From positions 1 to 64,000 of the forward strand of contig JACJXR010000010.1 in assembly GCA_020636505.1 (NCBI GenBank): a stretch of DNA of 64,000 nucleotides. The letters are read 5' to 3'. This stretch comes from Chitinophagales bacterium. Lineage in GTDB: Bacteria; Bacteroidota; Bacteroidia; Chitinophagales; Chitinophagaceae. The notes beneath the pieces were generated by a model that had not been told where the DNA came from, did not search any database, and worked only from the letters and a program-made list of their open reading frames with translations. Shown one piece after another: positions 1 through 8,519 of this stretch. The translations under genes were made by a program, and so were the position numbers. The stretch's first letter is position 1, and the number at the start of each line of letters is the position of its first letter.

Positions 1-187
1 TATTTATACCGAACAAACCATCAAAAGCAATTTGTTCTGGGCATTCATCTACAACATTGTGGCCATACCGGTTGCCGCCGTGGGATTGTTGAAACCCACA
101 TATGGTGCGGGCATCATGGCATTGAGCGATGTGGTTTTGATACTCAATTCGTTGTTCTTGGGCATCCGCAACATCAACCGCAAATAA
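1..187 (+). CDS. C-terminal end of a heavy-metal-translocating P-type ATPase (partial)
   Basis: The window opens inside a reading frame (codons from base 2) that ends at TAA 185-187; about 61 codons are visible. They contain NLFWAFIYN followed by IPVAAVG and later GAGIMALSDVVLILNSL, the pattern of the last two transmembrane helices of CopA/ZntA-type P1B ATPases, which pump copper or other soft metals out of the cytoplasm. The catalytic DKTG loop and metal-binding motifs lie outside the window, so the metal cannot be told. The gene is followed by a 61-bp gap and then a lipoprotein gene on the same strand. Confidence 0.8.
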   Translation, partial: IYTEQTIKSNLFWAFIYNIVAIPVAAVGLLKPTYGAGIMALSDVVLILNSLFLGIRNINRK

Positions 188-248
188 CCAAGACAATACG
201 GTTACAATCGGTACGTGATATTTCGTTAAATTTATTGCACGGATAAGT

Positions 249-863
249 ATGTACCCGATGAAGAGGTTAGGATCTATTGTACTCATTATTGTAACTCTGG
301 CAGCCTGCAAAGGCACAGACAAGATGACTTCTGCCACCGATGGCAGAACGGTAAAGAAAAAAGCCGCATGTGGCAATATGCACATTGACATGGGGCAGCC
401 CCATTTGGATTGGTATGAAGAGAACGCATCTGTGTTCAACAATGCGAAAGAGGTGGTAGTATTGCCCAAAGAGTACAAGGTCTATTCCATAGACAGTGTT
501 CAACTGGCAAGGTTCTTTACCGCCATCAACAGGAACAATACATTATCCACCGTGGTGCCGCTGCCCAAGCCTGCGGATTGCCGTATATTTGATATGAGGA
601 ACAACCTTGCGCCTAACTTCAAACCGCAACCGAATACAGGACAAGCCATCGGCAAAAGCGCCGATCAGGAAATGATACTGATATATACGAACGGTAAAAT
701 AGAGGGGTTGATCAAGTGGTTCGAGTTGAAATATGCCATCAATACGGTGCAAGCCAACGGAAGGTCGTATTACATCGTCTATACCAAGCAGCGTATGGAG
801 TCGTTACCCGACCAACTGGACATGTCCAATATGGAATTGATAGAAAACAAACCCGTAAAATAA
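249..863 (+). CDS. Hypothetical lipoprotein
   Basis: A 204-residue protein with a lipoprotein signal: a basic start (MKRLG after a possible second Met at codon 4), a hydrophobic stretch and the lipobox LAAC near residues 17-20, so it is probably exported and lipid-anchored. I recognise no domain in the mature part, which has short polar segments and several cysteines (CGNMH, ADCRIF). Either ATG 249 or ATG 258 could be the start; the second gives the more usual signal peptide. A TAnnTTTA-like box at 227-234 may be its promoter. It ends 10 bp before the metalloprotease gene, so the two are probably co-transcribed and may act together in the envelope; that functional link is inference. Confidence 0.6.
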   Translation: MYPMKRLGSIVLIIVTLAACKGTDKMTSATDGRTVKKKAACGNMHIDMGQPHLDWYEENASVFNNAKEVVVLPKEYKVYSIDSVQLARFFTAINRNNTLSTVVPLPKPADCRIFDMRNNLAPNFKPQPNTGQAIGKSADQEMILIYTNGKIEGLIKWFELKYAINTVQANGRSYYIVYTKQRMESLPDQLDMSNMELIENKPVK

Positions 864-873
864 ACAAGTCGAC

Positions 874-3141
874 ATGAGTAAGAAAAACATCCTTATCGCC
901 TTTACACTGTTGTTGTCGCTGCAAAGCTTTGCGGATGCGAATGTTTGGCGTGAAATGCCGACCGCCGAAATAAACATCGACGGAGAAAGAAAGCTGCACC
1001 CGAACATCTTCAAGGTTTACAATCTTAACGACGCTTATTTCAAAAACCTACTCTTCTCTCTATCCGAAGGTGCGGAAAACGCAACGCTGATCGCACTACC
1101 CACACCCGACGGCAAAGAGATGAACTTTCGCGTTTGGCAAACACCTGCCATGGAACCTGAAATGGCCGCCAAGTTTCCGGGTATCAAAAACTTCACTGCG
1201 GTATCGATCGACAATCCTGCAGTTACAGCCAAGCTCAACTATACTTATTATGGCTTCAATGCCATGATATACGACAGTTATAACACTTACTTCATTGACC
1301 CATATACCACAAAGAACACGGGCTACTATATATGCTTTTACAAAAGAGACTATCCGCGCAACCTGAACAACGTACCTGTTTGTATGGTGGGCGAACCGGA
1401 TATTGAAGGTCCGCAAAATGAAGGCAGAATGTATTTGCCAAAGAACGGTATGCCAAGGACGGCTTTAAAAACTTACGGTTCCACCAAAAAAATATTCAGG
1501 CTTGCATTATCATGTACAGGTGAATACGCAAAAGCCGTAGACGGTCCCAGTCCTGTAAAGGCGAATGTGGTAAGTGCCATGACCACAACTCTTACTCGTG
1601 TGAACGGCATCTTTGAAAGAGAAGTGAACTCTACCATGCAACTGATAAGCAACAACGATCAGCTTGTTTATTTGGACCCCGCCTCCGACCCATTCACAAC
1701 GAATGAGAATGACTACGTGAACGGCGTCACACAATCCAAAAACCAGCAGAACACGGATAATGTAATTGGTAACCTCAACTATGACATAGGCCATGTGTTT
1801 TGCAGTGGAAACGGTGGAATCGCTGACCTTGAAGGGCTATGCGACGGTGGATACAAAGCACGTGCGGCAACAGGTAGCCCCAACCCGGTGGGCGACCCGT
1901 TTGATGTAGACTATGTGGTGCACGAAATGGGACACCAGTATGGTGCGGAACACACTTTCAACTCCAGTACAGATGTATGCTCGGGCAACAATGTGGTGAA
2001 CTGTGCATACGAGCCCGGTGGCGGTAGCACCATTATGGGATATGCCGGACTATGCGGAATTGATGATATACAAAACAACAGTAACGATTATTTTCATGCC
2101 AAAAGTCTCGACCAGATATCCACTTATATATCAAGTCCAGCACTGTTGCTTTGCGGTACAAGCCCTACATCAAGCAATACACCTCCGGTTGTGGCAGACA
2201 TTGCAGCTTCGTACAACATACCTCACCTGACACCTTTCGAGTTGGAAGCACCTTTGGCTACAGACAGCGACCATGATGTGCTAACCTACTGTTGGGAAGA
2301 GTATGACTTGGGCGACTTCGGTAAAACATTTGCTAATACCGTACAGTCGGGGCCTATCATCAGGTCTTACCCGCCAACCACATCAAGGTGGAGAGTATTT
2401 CCGCATCTTGATTATTTGAGACAAAACATTTTGAGTTATACCGGTGAAAAGTTGCCTTCGGTAGACCGTAGTTTGGACTTCAAACTTACTGTGCGTGATA
2501 TGTACAACGGTGATGGCACATTCAACCTTTCGAACAACGAAGTGACGCTGAATGCCACCACATCTTCAGGTCCATTCAAAGTCTTGGGGCCTAACTCAAA
2601 CACAAGCTATTGGAAGATCGGCAACACTTACAATGTAACATGGGATGTGGCAAACACTACAGGTGGGCCTGTAAGCTGTGCCAATGTAGACATCTTCCTA
2701 TCGTTGGACGATGGTGTAACGTATCCGATAACATTGCTCACAAATACACCAAACGACGGCTCCGAACAAATAACCGTACCTGCCAATGCACAAACCGCAT
2801 CGGCACGTGTAAAAGTAAAAGGTGCAGGTAATGTATTCTTTGACATCAGCGATTACGGTTTCATCATCAACGTATGGCCCGACAATGTGAGCGAAGTATC
2901 CTTCGCCAAAGAAATATCGGTATATCCGATACCTACTCGTGATGTACTGCATGTACAATTGGGCAATAATATGCACTACGACCTACAATTGACCAATCAA
3001 TTGGGACAAGCGGTTTGGCAAGGCGATGCAGAGCAAAACAAAGACATAAACGTTGAGCAACTACCTACAGGTGTATATTACATTTCCATTACGCAAACTG
3101 CAAGCGGTGAGCGAATGGTGAAAAGAGTACTGATACAGTAA
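874..3141 (+). CDS. Secreted reprolysin-like zinc metalloprotease with T9SS sorting domain
   Basis: A 755-residue protein starting with a signal peptide (cleavage near FADA, residue ~22). Residues 350-360 read HEMGHQYGAEH, the extended HExxHxxGxxH zinc site of metzincin proteases, and residues 385-391 hold the Met-turn (STIMGYA, Met388), so this is a reprolysin/M12B-like endopeptidase. After the catalytic domain come beta-rich segments (about 440-670), and the last ~75 residues (EISVYPIPTRDVLHVQL ... GVYYISI ... KRVLIQ) form a type A T9SS sorting domain. It is therefore expected to cross the outer membrane and act outside the cell or on its surface. It is likely co-transcribed with the upstream lipoprotein and ends at a strong hairpin terminator. 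The protein substrate is unknown. Confidence 0.85.
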   Translation: MSKKNILIAFTLLLSLQSFADANVWREMPTAEINIDGERKLHPNIFKVYNLNDAYFKNLLFSLSEGAENATLIALPTPDGKEMNFRVWQTPAMEPEMAAKFPGIKNFTAVSIDNPAVTAKLNYTYYGFNAMIYDSYNTYFIDPYTTKNTGYYICFYKRDYPRNLNNVPVCMVGEPDIEGPQNEGRMYLPKNGMPRTALKTYGSTKKIFRLALSCTGEYAKAVDGPSPVKANVVSAMTTTLTRVNGIFEREVNSTMQLISNNDQLVYLDPASDPFTTNENDYVNGVTQSKNQQNTDNVIGNLNYDIGHVFCSGNGGIADLEGLCDGGYKARAATGSPNPVGDPFDVDYVVHEMGHQYGAEHTFNSSTDVCSGNNVVNCAYEPGGGSTIMGYAGLCGIDDIQNNSNDYFHAKSLDQISTYISSPALLLCGTSPTSSNTPPVVADIAASYNIPHLTPFELEAPLATDSDHDVLTYCWEEYDLGDFGKTFANTVQSGPIIRSYPPTTSRWRVFPHLDYLRQNILSYTGEKLPSVDRSLDFKLTVRDMYNGDGTFNLSNNEVTLNATTSSGPFKVLGPNSNTSYWKIGNTYNVTWDVANTTGGPVSCANVDIFLSLDDGVTYPITLLTNTPNDGSEQITVPANAQTASARVKVKGAGNVFFDISDYGFIINVWPDNVSEVSFAKEISVYPIPTRDVLHVQLGNNMHYDLQLTNQLGQAVWQGDAEQNKDINVEQLPTGVYYISITQTASGERMVKRVLIQ

Positions 3142-3160
3142 AAAGATATTTGCAAGAAAA

Positions 3161-3187
3161 AGCCTCGTTGTTTCAACGAGGCTTTTT
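3161..3187. terminator. Bidirectional rho-independent terminator
   Basis: The arms agcctcgttg (3161-3170) and caacgaggct (3174-3183) form a perfect 10-bp stem with a three-base loop, followed by a T run to 3189 on the plus strand. An A-rich stretch before the stem gives a shorter T run on the minus strand. It sits between convergent genes and probably serves both the metalloprotease and the glycosyltransferase. Confidence 0.85.
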
Positions 3188-3190
3188 TTA

Positions 3191-3940
3191 TTAAGAAGGT
3201 TTGTTGTACAATTTGCTTTTGATGAGCCCCCAACTGTGGAACCTGTGCCTTAAGGACACGCGCAACACTTCCAACCCGTACTTCATACTGCGCTTGAAGT
3301 TGATGCTCGATGCTTCTTCAAAATATTTGGTTGGGCAAGTAACCTCGGCTATATCGTACCCGTTCATGAATATCTGAGATATCATCTCATTATCGAAAAC
3401 GAAATCATCGCTGTTGTGCGTGAAATCTATTGAGCGGATGACATCTGCAGAGAACGCACGATAACCTGTATGATATTCACTCAACTTCTGCCCTATAACA
3501 ATGTTCTCAAACAAAGTGAGGAAACGGTTGAAGATGTATTTGTACATCGGCATACCACCCTTAAGCGCACCTTTACCCAAAATACGCGAACCCAACACCA
3601 CAGGATATACATCGTATGCAATGATGGATGCCATGGCATGTATCAACTTAGGCGTGTACTGATAATCGGGGTGCAACATGATAACGATATCCGCACCTAT
3701 CTCCACGGCTTTGTTGTAGCAGCTCTTTTGGTTGCCTCCGTAGCCTTTGTTTATCTCGTGCCTGATGATGTGATTGATGCCAAGCTTTTTACCCACCTCC
3801 ACAGTATCGTCGGGACTGTAATCGTCCACCAACACCACATCGTCCACTATATCGAACGGTATTTCGTTGTAAGTACGTTCAATGGTTTTACCCGCCTTGT
3901 ATGCGGGCAACACTACTACTATTTTCTTTCCGTTGAGCAT
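3191..3940 (-). CDS. Family 2 glycosyltransferase (dolichol-phosphate-mannose-synthase-like)
   Basis: A 249-residue soluble GT-A enzyme. The N-terminus reads IVVVLPAYKAGKTIERT, then VLVDDYSPDDT, the nucleotide-sugar-binding start of GT2; HPDYQYTP around residues 95-102 occupies the position of the DxD-type metal/sugar site in DPM1-like members. There is no transmembrane segment at the C-terminus, unlike the polytopic branch of this family. It probably moves a sugar from a nucleotide donor to a lipid or glycan acceptor at the cytoplasmic membrane face; donor and acceptor cannot be read from sequence. It is a single gene on the minus strand, sharing the terminator at 3161-3187 with the convergent protease. 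Confidence 0.8.
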   Translation of the reverse strand: MLNGKKIVVVLPAYKAGKTIERTYNEIPFDIVDDVVLVDDYSPDDTVEVGKKLGINHIIRHEINKGYGGNQKSCYNKAVEIGADIVIMLHPDYQYTPKLIHAMASIIAYDVYPVVLGSRILGKGALKGGMPMYKYIFNRFLTLFENIVIGQKLSEYHTGYRAFSADVIRSIDFTHNSDDFVFDNEMISQIFMNGYDIAEVTCPTKYFEEASSINFKRSMKYGLEVLRVSLRHRFHSWGLIKSKLYNKPS

Positions 3941-3988
3941 CTAAAGAATGGCAAAAATAAAAATCAGCCGGTCAAAATCGAAATAATA

Positions 3989-4471
3989 TTAGTTGGCCAC
4001 TTTATAGTCACCCTCTTTGGGGCGCATACCGGTCACAATAAGATTACTGCTTGCCTTACCTAAAAGCGTATCGTTCATGTCGTATACATCGCAGGTAACA
4101 TGTATGATCTTCTTACCCGCACGCACAACTTTGGATATTGCCCTTAACCTATCACCGCCTTTTATGGCATATAGGAAGTCTACATTCAGGTTCAGCGACG
4201 TGTAAAAGTTATCTGTATCCAAGCTCACAACACCCCAACCAATCACTTCGTCCATCACCAATGCCATCATGCCACCGTGAATATTCCCGTAAGGGTTGGT
4301 CATCTCTTTACGCACCTCCAGAGATATGGTGGCGCTGCCCTTCTCTATCTTTTCAAGCGTGAACTCCAACCAGTTGCCCGCCGGCGAACGTGAGTCTGTT
4401 ACTTTCTTTCCTTCGTAATTGTCTTTGAGAAACTGCAGTATCGCACCTGCAGGTATTTGTTTGTAACTCAT
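3989..4471 (-). CDS. PaaI-family hotdog thioesterase
   Basis: A 160-residue protein with the hotdog-fold signature YGNIHGGMMALVMDEVIGWG, typical of PaaI/YbgC-like acyl-CoA thioesterases that cleave acyl- or aryl-CoA. The segment NIHGGM marks the active-site loop and Asp/Glu in MDE the catalytic carboxylate. Its start codon overlaps the stop of the preceding YdeI-like gene by four bases (ATGA, 4468-4471), so both are translated from one mRNA. The natural thioester substrate cannot be predicted. Confidence 0.8.
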   Translation of the reverse strand: MSYKQIPAGAILQFLKDNYEGKKVTDSRSPAGNWLEFTLEKIEKGSATISLEVRKEMTNPYGNIHGGMMALVMDEVIGWGVVSLDTDNFYTSLNLNVDFLYAIKGGDRLRAISKVVRAGKKIIHVTCDVYDMNDTLLGKASSNLIVTGMRPKEGDYKVAN

Positions 4472-5115
4472 TTCTTCTTCGTTTGCTTGGCACTGTTGGC
4501 TTCCATAAGTGCCACCATCTTTTCTATTCTTCTCGCCCTAGTTTCGGGCTTCTTAGCCTCAACTATATGTTGCACATATTCTTTTTGATGAGTGAAGGCA
4601 AGGCTTTTGAAATATTGTTTCAGATGCGGATAAGGCTTCAAAGCATCTGCGGCATCTTTAGGTAAGGTCACTTTTCTGTTGACAAAGTCCACCCCTTCCA
4701 TCTTTCTGTCTTCTTGCTTCACATCACGCAACTTGGGGCCTATTGCTTTGTCATGTCTGAACCTTAGTGCCGACCAATTATCGTCCAAAGCCACCTGCAT
4801 CACCGGAGAATAACCATGATCTGCAAATGCATCCCAGAAACTATCGCGTGTAAGGTCAGACTTGATGTTGCCCGACTTTTTTGGATATGCCACCCAAAAC
4901 AGAGCTTCATCAGCCAATCTGGGCATCAGGTTGGGTACTATTGCATCCAAAACGGCACGTTGTTCTGTAAAAAGCACCACCTGCTCGATAAATGCCTTAC
5001 CTGTCAGCGATGTTTTTGTATCCATGCTTGAGAACATCTCCTCGCAGTCTTTCGGGGCCTTCAGCAAGTACATCGGCCCGTCTTTCAGCCTTAGTTTTTT
5101 TGATATATCAGCCAT
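4468..5115 (-). CDS. YdeI/OmpD-associated family protein with a DUF3052-like N-terminal half
   Basis: A 215-residue protein. The C-terminal part (LPKDAADAL ... PHLKQYFKSL ... KPETRARRIEKMVALM) matches the YdeI/OmpD-associated family, in which a Tyr/Ile-rich segment precedes an AKxxETRxRRI helix. The N-terminal half (LFWVAYPKKSGNIKSDLTRD) resembles DUF3052-type proteins. Its molecular role is not established. It is the first gene of a two-gene unit with the thioesterase, overlapping it by four bases. Its start at 5115 leaves 148 bp to the divergent oxyR gene. Confidence 0.65.
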   Translation of the reverse strand: MADISKKLRLKDGPMYLLKAPKDCEEMFSSMDTKTSLTGKAFIEQVVLFTEQRAVLDAIVPNLMPRLADEALFWVAYPKKSGNIKSDLTRDSFWDAFADHGYSPVMQVALDDNWSALRFRHDKAIGPKLRDVKQEDRKMEGVDFVNRKVTLPKDAADALKPYPHLKQYFKSLAFTHQKEYVQHIVEAKKPETRARRIEKMVALMEANSAKQTKKK

Positions 5116-5216
5116 AATATCGCCGCAAAGTTAAGCCATCCTGCAAATAGCTCTGATTTCCTCCAAAATATCACTCAAAGTTTAACATAATATGGCACGT
5201 TATGAGACCTATAAGT

Positions 5217-5248
5217 TTTGTCTATATCGCTTTGTTGGAGTACTTTAG
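5217..5248 (+). promoter_or_regulatory. Candidate oxyR promoter
   Basis: TTTG at 5217-5220, a 20-base spacer and TACTTTAG at 5241-5248 match the Bacteroidota promoter form (-33 TTTG, -7 TAnnTTTG) with one mismatch in the -7 box. The start codon follows 15 bases after the box, so the leader would be very short. Confidence 0.5.
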
Positions 5249-5263
5249 CACAAATAGCATACT

Positions 5264-6220
5264 ATGACAATCACTCAACTTGAATATGTGGTGGCCGTTG
5301 CTACTTACAAGAGCTTTGTAGCCGCCGCTGAAAAGTGCTTTGTTACCCAACCGACGCTGAGTATGCAAATACAGAAGTTGGAAGATGAATTGGGGGTAAA
5401 ACTTTTCGACAGAAACAAGCACCCCATCGGTATTACAGCTATGGGAGAAGCAATAGTGCAGCAAGCACAAATAATACTTGCGGAGTGTGAGAAGATAAAC
5501 GAGCTGATACAAACGCAACAGTCCACCGTTTCGGGAACATTCAGATTGGCGGTGATACCGACCATTGCACCGTACTTGTTACCGGGTTTATTGGAAAGCT
5601 ATCATCAGGATTATCCGGAGGTGAAACTGATAGTGAATGAGATGGAGACCAACGAAATATTGGTGGCCCTCAAAAACAACGAAATAGATGCCGCTTTGCT
5701 GAGCACTCCGCTTGAAGAGAATGGCATCAAAGAATATCCTTTGTTCACAGAGCCTTTGGTAGCCTACTTCTCAAAAGACGAGGCCGCATTGAAGAAACGC
5801 CTTGTTTCTCCCGACGATATTGCATTGGATCGTATATGGTTGTTGAACGAAGGACATTGTCTGCGCAATCAGGTATTGGACCTTTGCAGCGACCAAGTGA
5901 AAAAGATGCAGAAAGAACGTCCATACAAATACGAATCCAGCAATGTGGAAACGCTACGCAAAATGGTAGACCGCAACAAAGGGCTTACCATTCTTCCTGA
6001 ATTGGCCACAACAGAGTTCGACGAAGATAAGATAGAACGTGTTCGCTACTTCGAAAACCCTGAACCGGTGCGTGAAATCAGCATCGTGACCAGTGGGCAT
6101 TTCGTGAAGATGACTTTACTGCAAACCATCATCGACAGTGTGTTGAAATTCATACCGGAGAAGATGCGCGTGCAGAAAGGCAACAGAAAGATATTGCGCA
6201 TACAGTCCGCTAAACTTTAG
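5264..6220 (+). CDS. oxyR: LysR-family hydrogen peroxide sensor-regulator OxyR
   Basis: A 318-residue LysR-type regulator. The N-terminal helix-turn-helix (TQLEYVVAVATYKSF ... TQPTLSMQIQKLE, residues 1-60) is typical, and the effector domain follows. The segment GHCLRNQVLDLC places cysteines at residues 199 and 208, the positions and spacing of the redox-active pair in Escherichia coli OxyR. It is thus expected to sense hydrogen peroxide by disulfide formation and switch on defence genes. Its last 11 bases overlap the convergent minus-strand gene at 6210. The genes it controls cannot be read here, though ferritin, bacilliredoxin and MsrA genes lie in the window. Confidence 0.9.
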   Translation: MTITQLEYVVAVATYKSFVAAAEKCFVTQPTLSMQIQKLEDELGVKLFDRNKHPIGITAMGEAIVQQAQIILAECEKINELIQTQQSTVSGTFRLAVIPTIAPYLLPGLLESYHQDYPEVKLIVNEMETNEILVALKNNEIDAALLSTPLEENGIKEYPLFTEPLVAYFSKDEAALKKRLVSPDDIALDRIWLLNEGHCLRNQVLDLCSDQVKKMQKERPYKYESSNVETLRKMVDRNKGLTILPELATTEFDEDKIERVRYFENPEPVREISIVTSGHFVKMTLLQTIIDSVLKFIPEKMRVQKGNRKILRIQSAKL

Positions 6221-6863
6221 CGATAACTATCTTGTTGATGTCGTGATCCACCTGCGAGCTAGTGGGGAATACATTATGTATTGCAATGCTCTTGCTGTCC
6301 CAACTTTCGTTTAGCTGTTCTATGTAGTTGAGCACCCAATATCCGTTTGGGTTAATGGCATGTTTACACTGCTCCAAGAAGGTGCGCGATGTTACAAAGT
6401 CGGGCACTATCCTGCTCCTGAATATATCCACGATTATCAAGTCGAACTTTTGGGTGTTCTCGTTCATGAATTGCTGCGCATCTATACATACGGGTGTAAT
6501 GCGCTTCGCCAAATCACCGGGCATCAGTTCCATTGCCCAGTCAAGTACCGTTCTATCATACTCTACAAGCGTGTATTTTGCATTACAACCGTACTCCGCA
6601 AGTATTTGTACCCCACTGCCCAAGCCAGTACCCAACATCAATACAGATTTGATGTCACTCATTTTATCTTTCAGATACTTACAAGCTATGCGTATAGGCT
6701 TGTATCGTGTGCCATCCGAATACAGCGCATCTGTTGTGGCCAATTGATATTGACCTTGGTAAATAAAAAGCTCCAACAACGGATTTTCCGTGCCGGAGCT
6801 TTTCCTAATTCTAATAGGAGTCAGATAACTTAATAGCTTTTTATGTGGGGGTATCCGGAGCAA
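6210..6863 (-). CDS. Spermidine-synthase-like SAM-binding protein
   Basis: A 217-residue Rossmann-fold protein. VLMLGTGLGSGVQIL followed by TLVEYD is motif I and the acidic loop of the spermidine synthase/class I methyltransferase fold, and FDLIIVDIFRS matches the post-motif strand of spermidine-synthase-like proteins. It lacks the usual N-terminal beta-hairpin domain in full, so polyamine synthesis is not assured. No ATG is available: the frame has a TTG start at 6861-6863, just four bases after the stop of the upstream M48 protease gene, which suggests translational coupling. The 3' end overlaps oxyR by 11 bp on the opposite strand. Confidence 0.7.
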   Translation of the reverse strand: MLRIPPHKKLLSYLTPIRIRKSSGTENPLLELFIYQGQYQLATTDALYSDGTRYKPIRIACKYLKDKMSDIKSVLMLGTGLGSGVQILAEYGCNAKYTLVEYDRTVLDWAMELMPGDLAKRITPVCIDAQQFMNENTQKFDLIIVDIFRSRIVPDFVTSRTFLEQCKHAINPNGYWVLNYIEQLNESWDSKSIAIHNVFPTSSQVDHDINKIVIAKV

Positions 6864-6867
6864 TATT

Positions 6868-7671
6868 CTAGTTTGGTTTATAATGCTTCATCGCCTCTGG
6901 AATCTTTCCGCGAATATCATTTATTCGACGCTCATCGCTTGGGTGTGTGCTTAGAAACTCCGGTGGTTTTGCTCCGCCTTGCGCGGCCATACGCTGCCAG
7001 AAGTTTATCGCTTCGTTGGGGTTGTAGCCCGCCATGGCCATAAATATCAACCCCATGTGATCGGCCTCACTTTCGTGCGAACGAGAGAAAGGCAACATCA
7101 CACCTACTTGAGATAAGGCACCATAGGCCCCCAAATACAATGCTTGTGTTTCTTGTGGTTTTTCAGCCAACGCGACAGACAAAGCCACACCGCCAAACTG
7201 CTGCATCAATCCTTGGCTGAAACGTTCGTTACCATGACGTGAAATGGCATGTGCTATTTCATGCCCCATAACCGTTGCCACACCTGCTTCGTTTTGGCAC
7301 AGCGGCATGATACCTGTATAAAAAGCCACCTTACCACCCGGCATACACCAAGCATTCACTTGGTTGTCGTTTATCAAATTGAACTCCCATTTGTAGTCTG
7401 CAATGATATCGGCCTTACCGATGCTTGACAAGTACTCTCCTACAGCCTTGGATATTTTTTGACCCACGCGCTGTACCATCTCAGCATCTTTGGTGCCTTT
7501 GGAGACATTGCCCGACGATATCACAGTTGCATATTGCTGCGTGGCCATTTGGCGCATCTCGCTTTCAGGAGCGATGTTCAGCGAAGATCTACCTGTAACG
7601 GGATTCTTAAAACAAGCGTAGAATGTTGTTGTGACGACAAGTACCGAAACGACAAGGAACAGTTTTTTCAT
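6868..7671 (-). CDS. M48-family metalloprotease lipoprotein
   Basis: A 267-residue protein with a signal peptide ending in a lipobox-like FYAC (Cys20), then NPVTGRSSLN, the characteristic start of LoiP/BepA-type M48 proteases. The zinc site is HEIAH at residues 137-141 with the third ligand Glu202 in ESEAD. M48 lipoproteins work in the periplasm, degrading or helping to assemble outer-membrane proteins. The length is typical for the short form without a TPR domain. It is followed after 4 bp by the spermidine-synthase-like gene, so the two share an mRNA; no functional link is known. Confidence 0.88.
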   Translation of the reverse strand: MKKLFLVVSVLVVTTTFYACFKNPVTGRSSLNIAPESEMRQMATQQYATVISSGNVSKGTKDAEMVQRVGQKISKAVGEYLSSIGKADIIADYKWEFNLINDNQVNAWCMPGGKVAFYTGIMPLCQNEAGVATVMGHEIAHAISRHGNERFSQGLMQQFGGVALSVALAEKPQETQALYLGAYGALSQVGVMLPFSRSHESEADHMGLIFMAMAGYNPNEAINFWQRMAAQGGAKPPEFLSTHPSDERRINDIRGKIPEAMKHYKPN

Positions 7672-7742
7672 AACTGTCCTAAATTAGGAAACTAAAACAA
7701 AATAATACAGCGTAAAGTGGTGTAGAACGTATTAATTCTACA

Positions 7743-8372
7743 TTAGCGTCTGCGGTGTTTCCTTTTGCGGAACATGGCCACCTTGTTCTCATTGCCTTGC
7801 AGCAACCTGTTGATGTTCTTATGATGTGTCAATACCACAAGGAACGCCGTGGCTATTGCGAACAGCTTATAGCTCAACTCAGGCTCTCGGAAGATGAAGA
7901 ATATCATTACAGGAAATGCAATGCTGGCAACTATTGAGCTTAATGATACATATCGTGTCAAGTACAACATCAGCATAAATACGCCCACCATACTTACCGC
8001 AACCAATGGTTGTATGGCCAATATCATACCGAACAATGTGGCAATACCTTTACCACCTTTGAAATCGGCCCATATTGGGAATATATGTCCAAGTACGGCG
8101 AATAATCCTAAGAATACCTGAAGGTTCACCAATTGTTCTCCATGATATGGAGAAAGCAATGATAATTTAACGGCAACAAAACCCTTAAGCATATCCACAG
8201 CCATTACGAATGCACCGGCTTTGCTACCGAGTATTCTGAATGTATTGGTCGCACCGGCGTTACCACTGCCGTGTTCACGTATATCTACTCCGAAAATTCT
8301 TTTGCTTACCCATACTGCGGTTGGCACCGAGCCAATGAGGTATGCTAATACTATCAGGATTGCTATATTCAT
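7743..8372 (-). CDS. plsY: Acyl-phosphate:glycerol-3-phosphate acyltransferase PlsY
   Basis: A 209-residue membrane protein with about five transmembrane helices. The motifs YLIGSVPTAVW, GSGNAGATNTFR and later FKGGKGIATLFG are the three conserved PlsY blocks (acyl-phosphate and glycerol-3-phosphate binding). It adds the first fatty acyl group to glycerol-3-phosphate in phospholipid synthesis at the inner membrane. The C-terminus is basic (KHRRR). A TATATTTG box lies 28 bp upstream on the minus strand, so it may be transcribed apart from the neighbouring prmA. Confidence 0.95.
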   Translation of the reverse strand: MNIAILIVLAYLIGSVPTAVWVSKRIFGVDIREHGSGNAGATNTFRILGSKAGAFVMAVDMLKGFVAVKLSLLSPYHGEQLVNLQVFLGLFAVLGHIFPIWADFKGGKGIATLFGMILAIQPLVAVSMVGVFMLMLYLTRYVSLSSIVASIAFPVMIFFIFREPELSYKLFAIATAFLVVLTHHKNINRLLQGNENKVAMFRKRKHRRR

Positions 8373-8399
8373 TAAGTATTACAGTCAGGTTGAAGACAA

Positions 8400-8407
8400 C
8401 AAATATA
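8400..8407 (-). promoter_or_regulatory. Candidate plsY promoter -7 box
   Basis: Read on the minus strand this is TATATTTG, a perfect TAnnTTTG box, placed 27 bases before the plsY start. I see no good -33 TTTG at the expected distance, so only the proximal element is supported. Confidence 0.4.
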
Positions 8408-8519
8408 ATTTTTTGAAATCGTATATCCTAATGGTTACGTTGCAATTTCCGACTTATCTACTGACTGTCAAACAGTTACAACACAACGTTAGGAAAACTA
8501 TAACATATTGGGTGCAAAG

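Noticed and set aside
3470..4063. 197-codon plus-strand frame
   Set aside because: Antisense to the GT2 glycosyltransferase and thioesterase, both of which have clear family motifs; the product is His/Val-rich without a domain.
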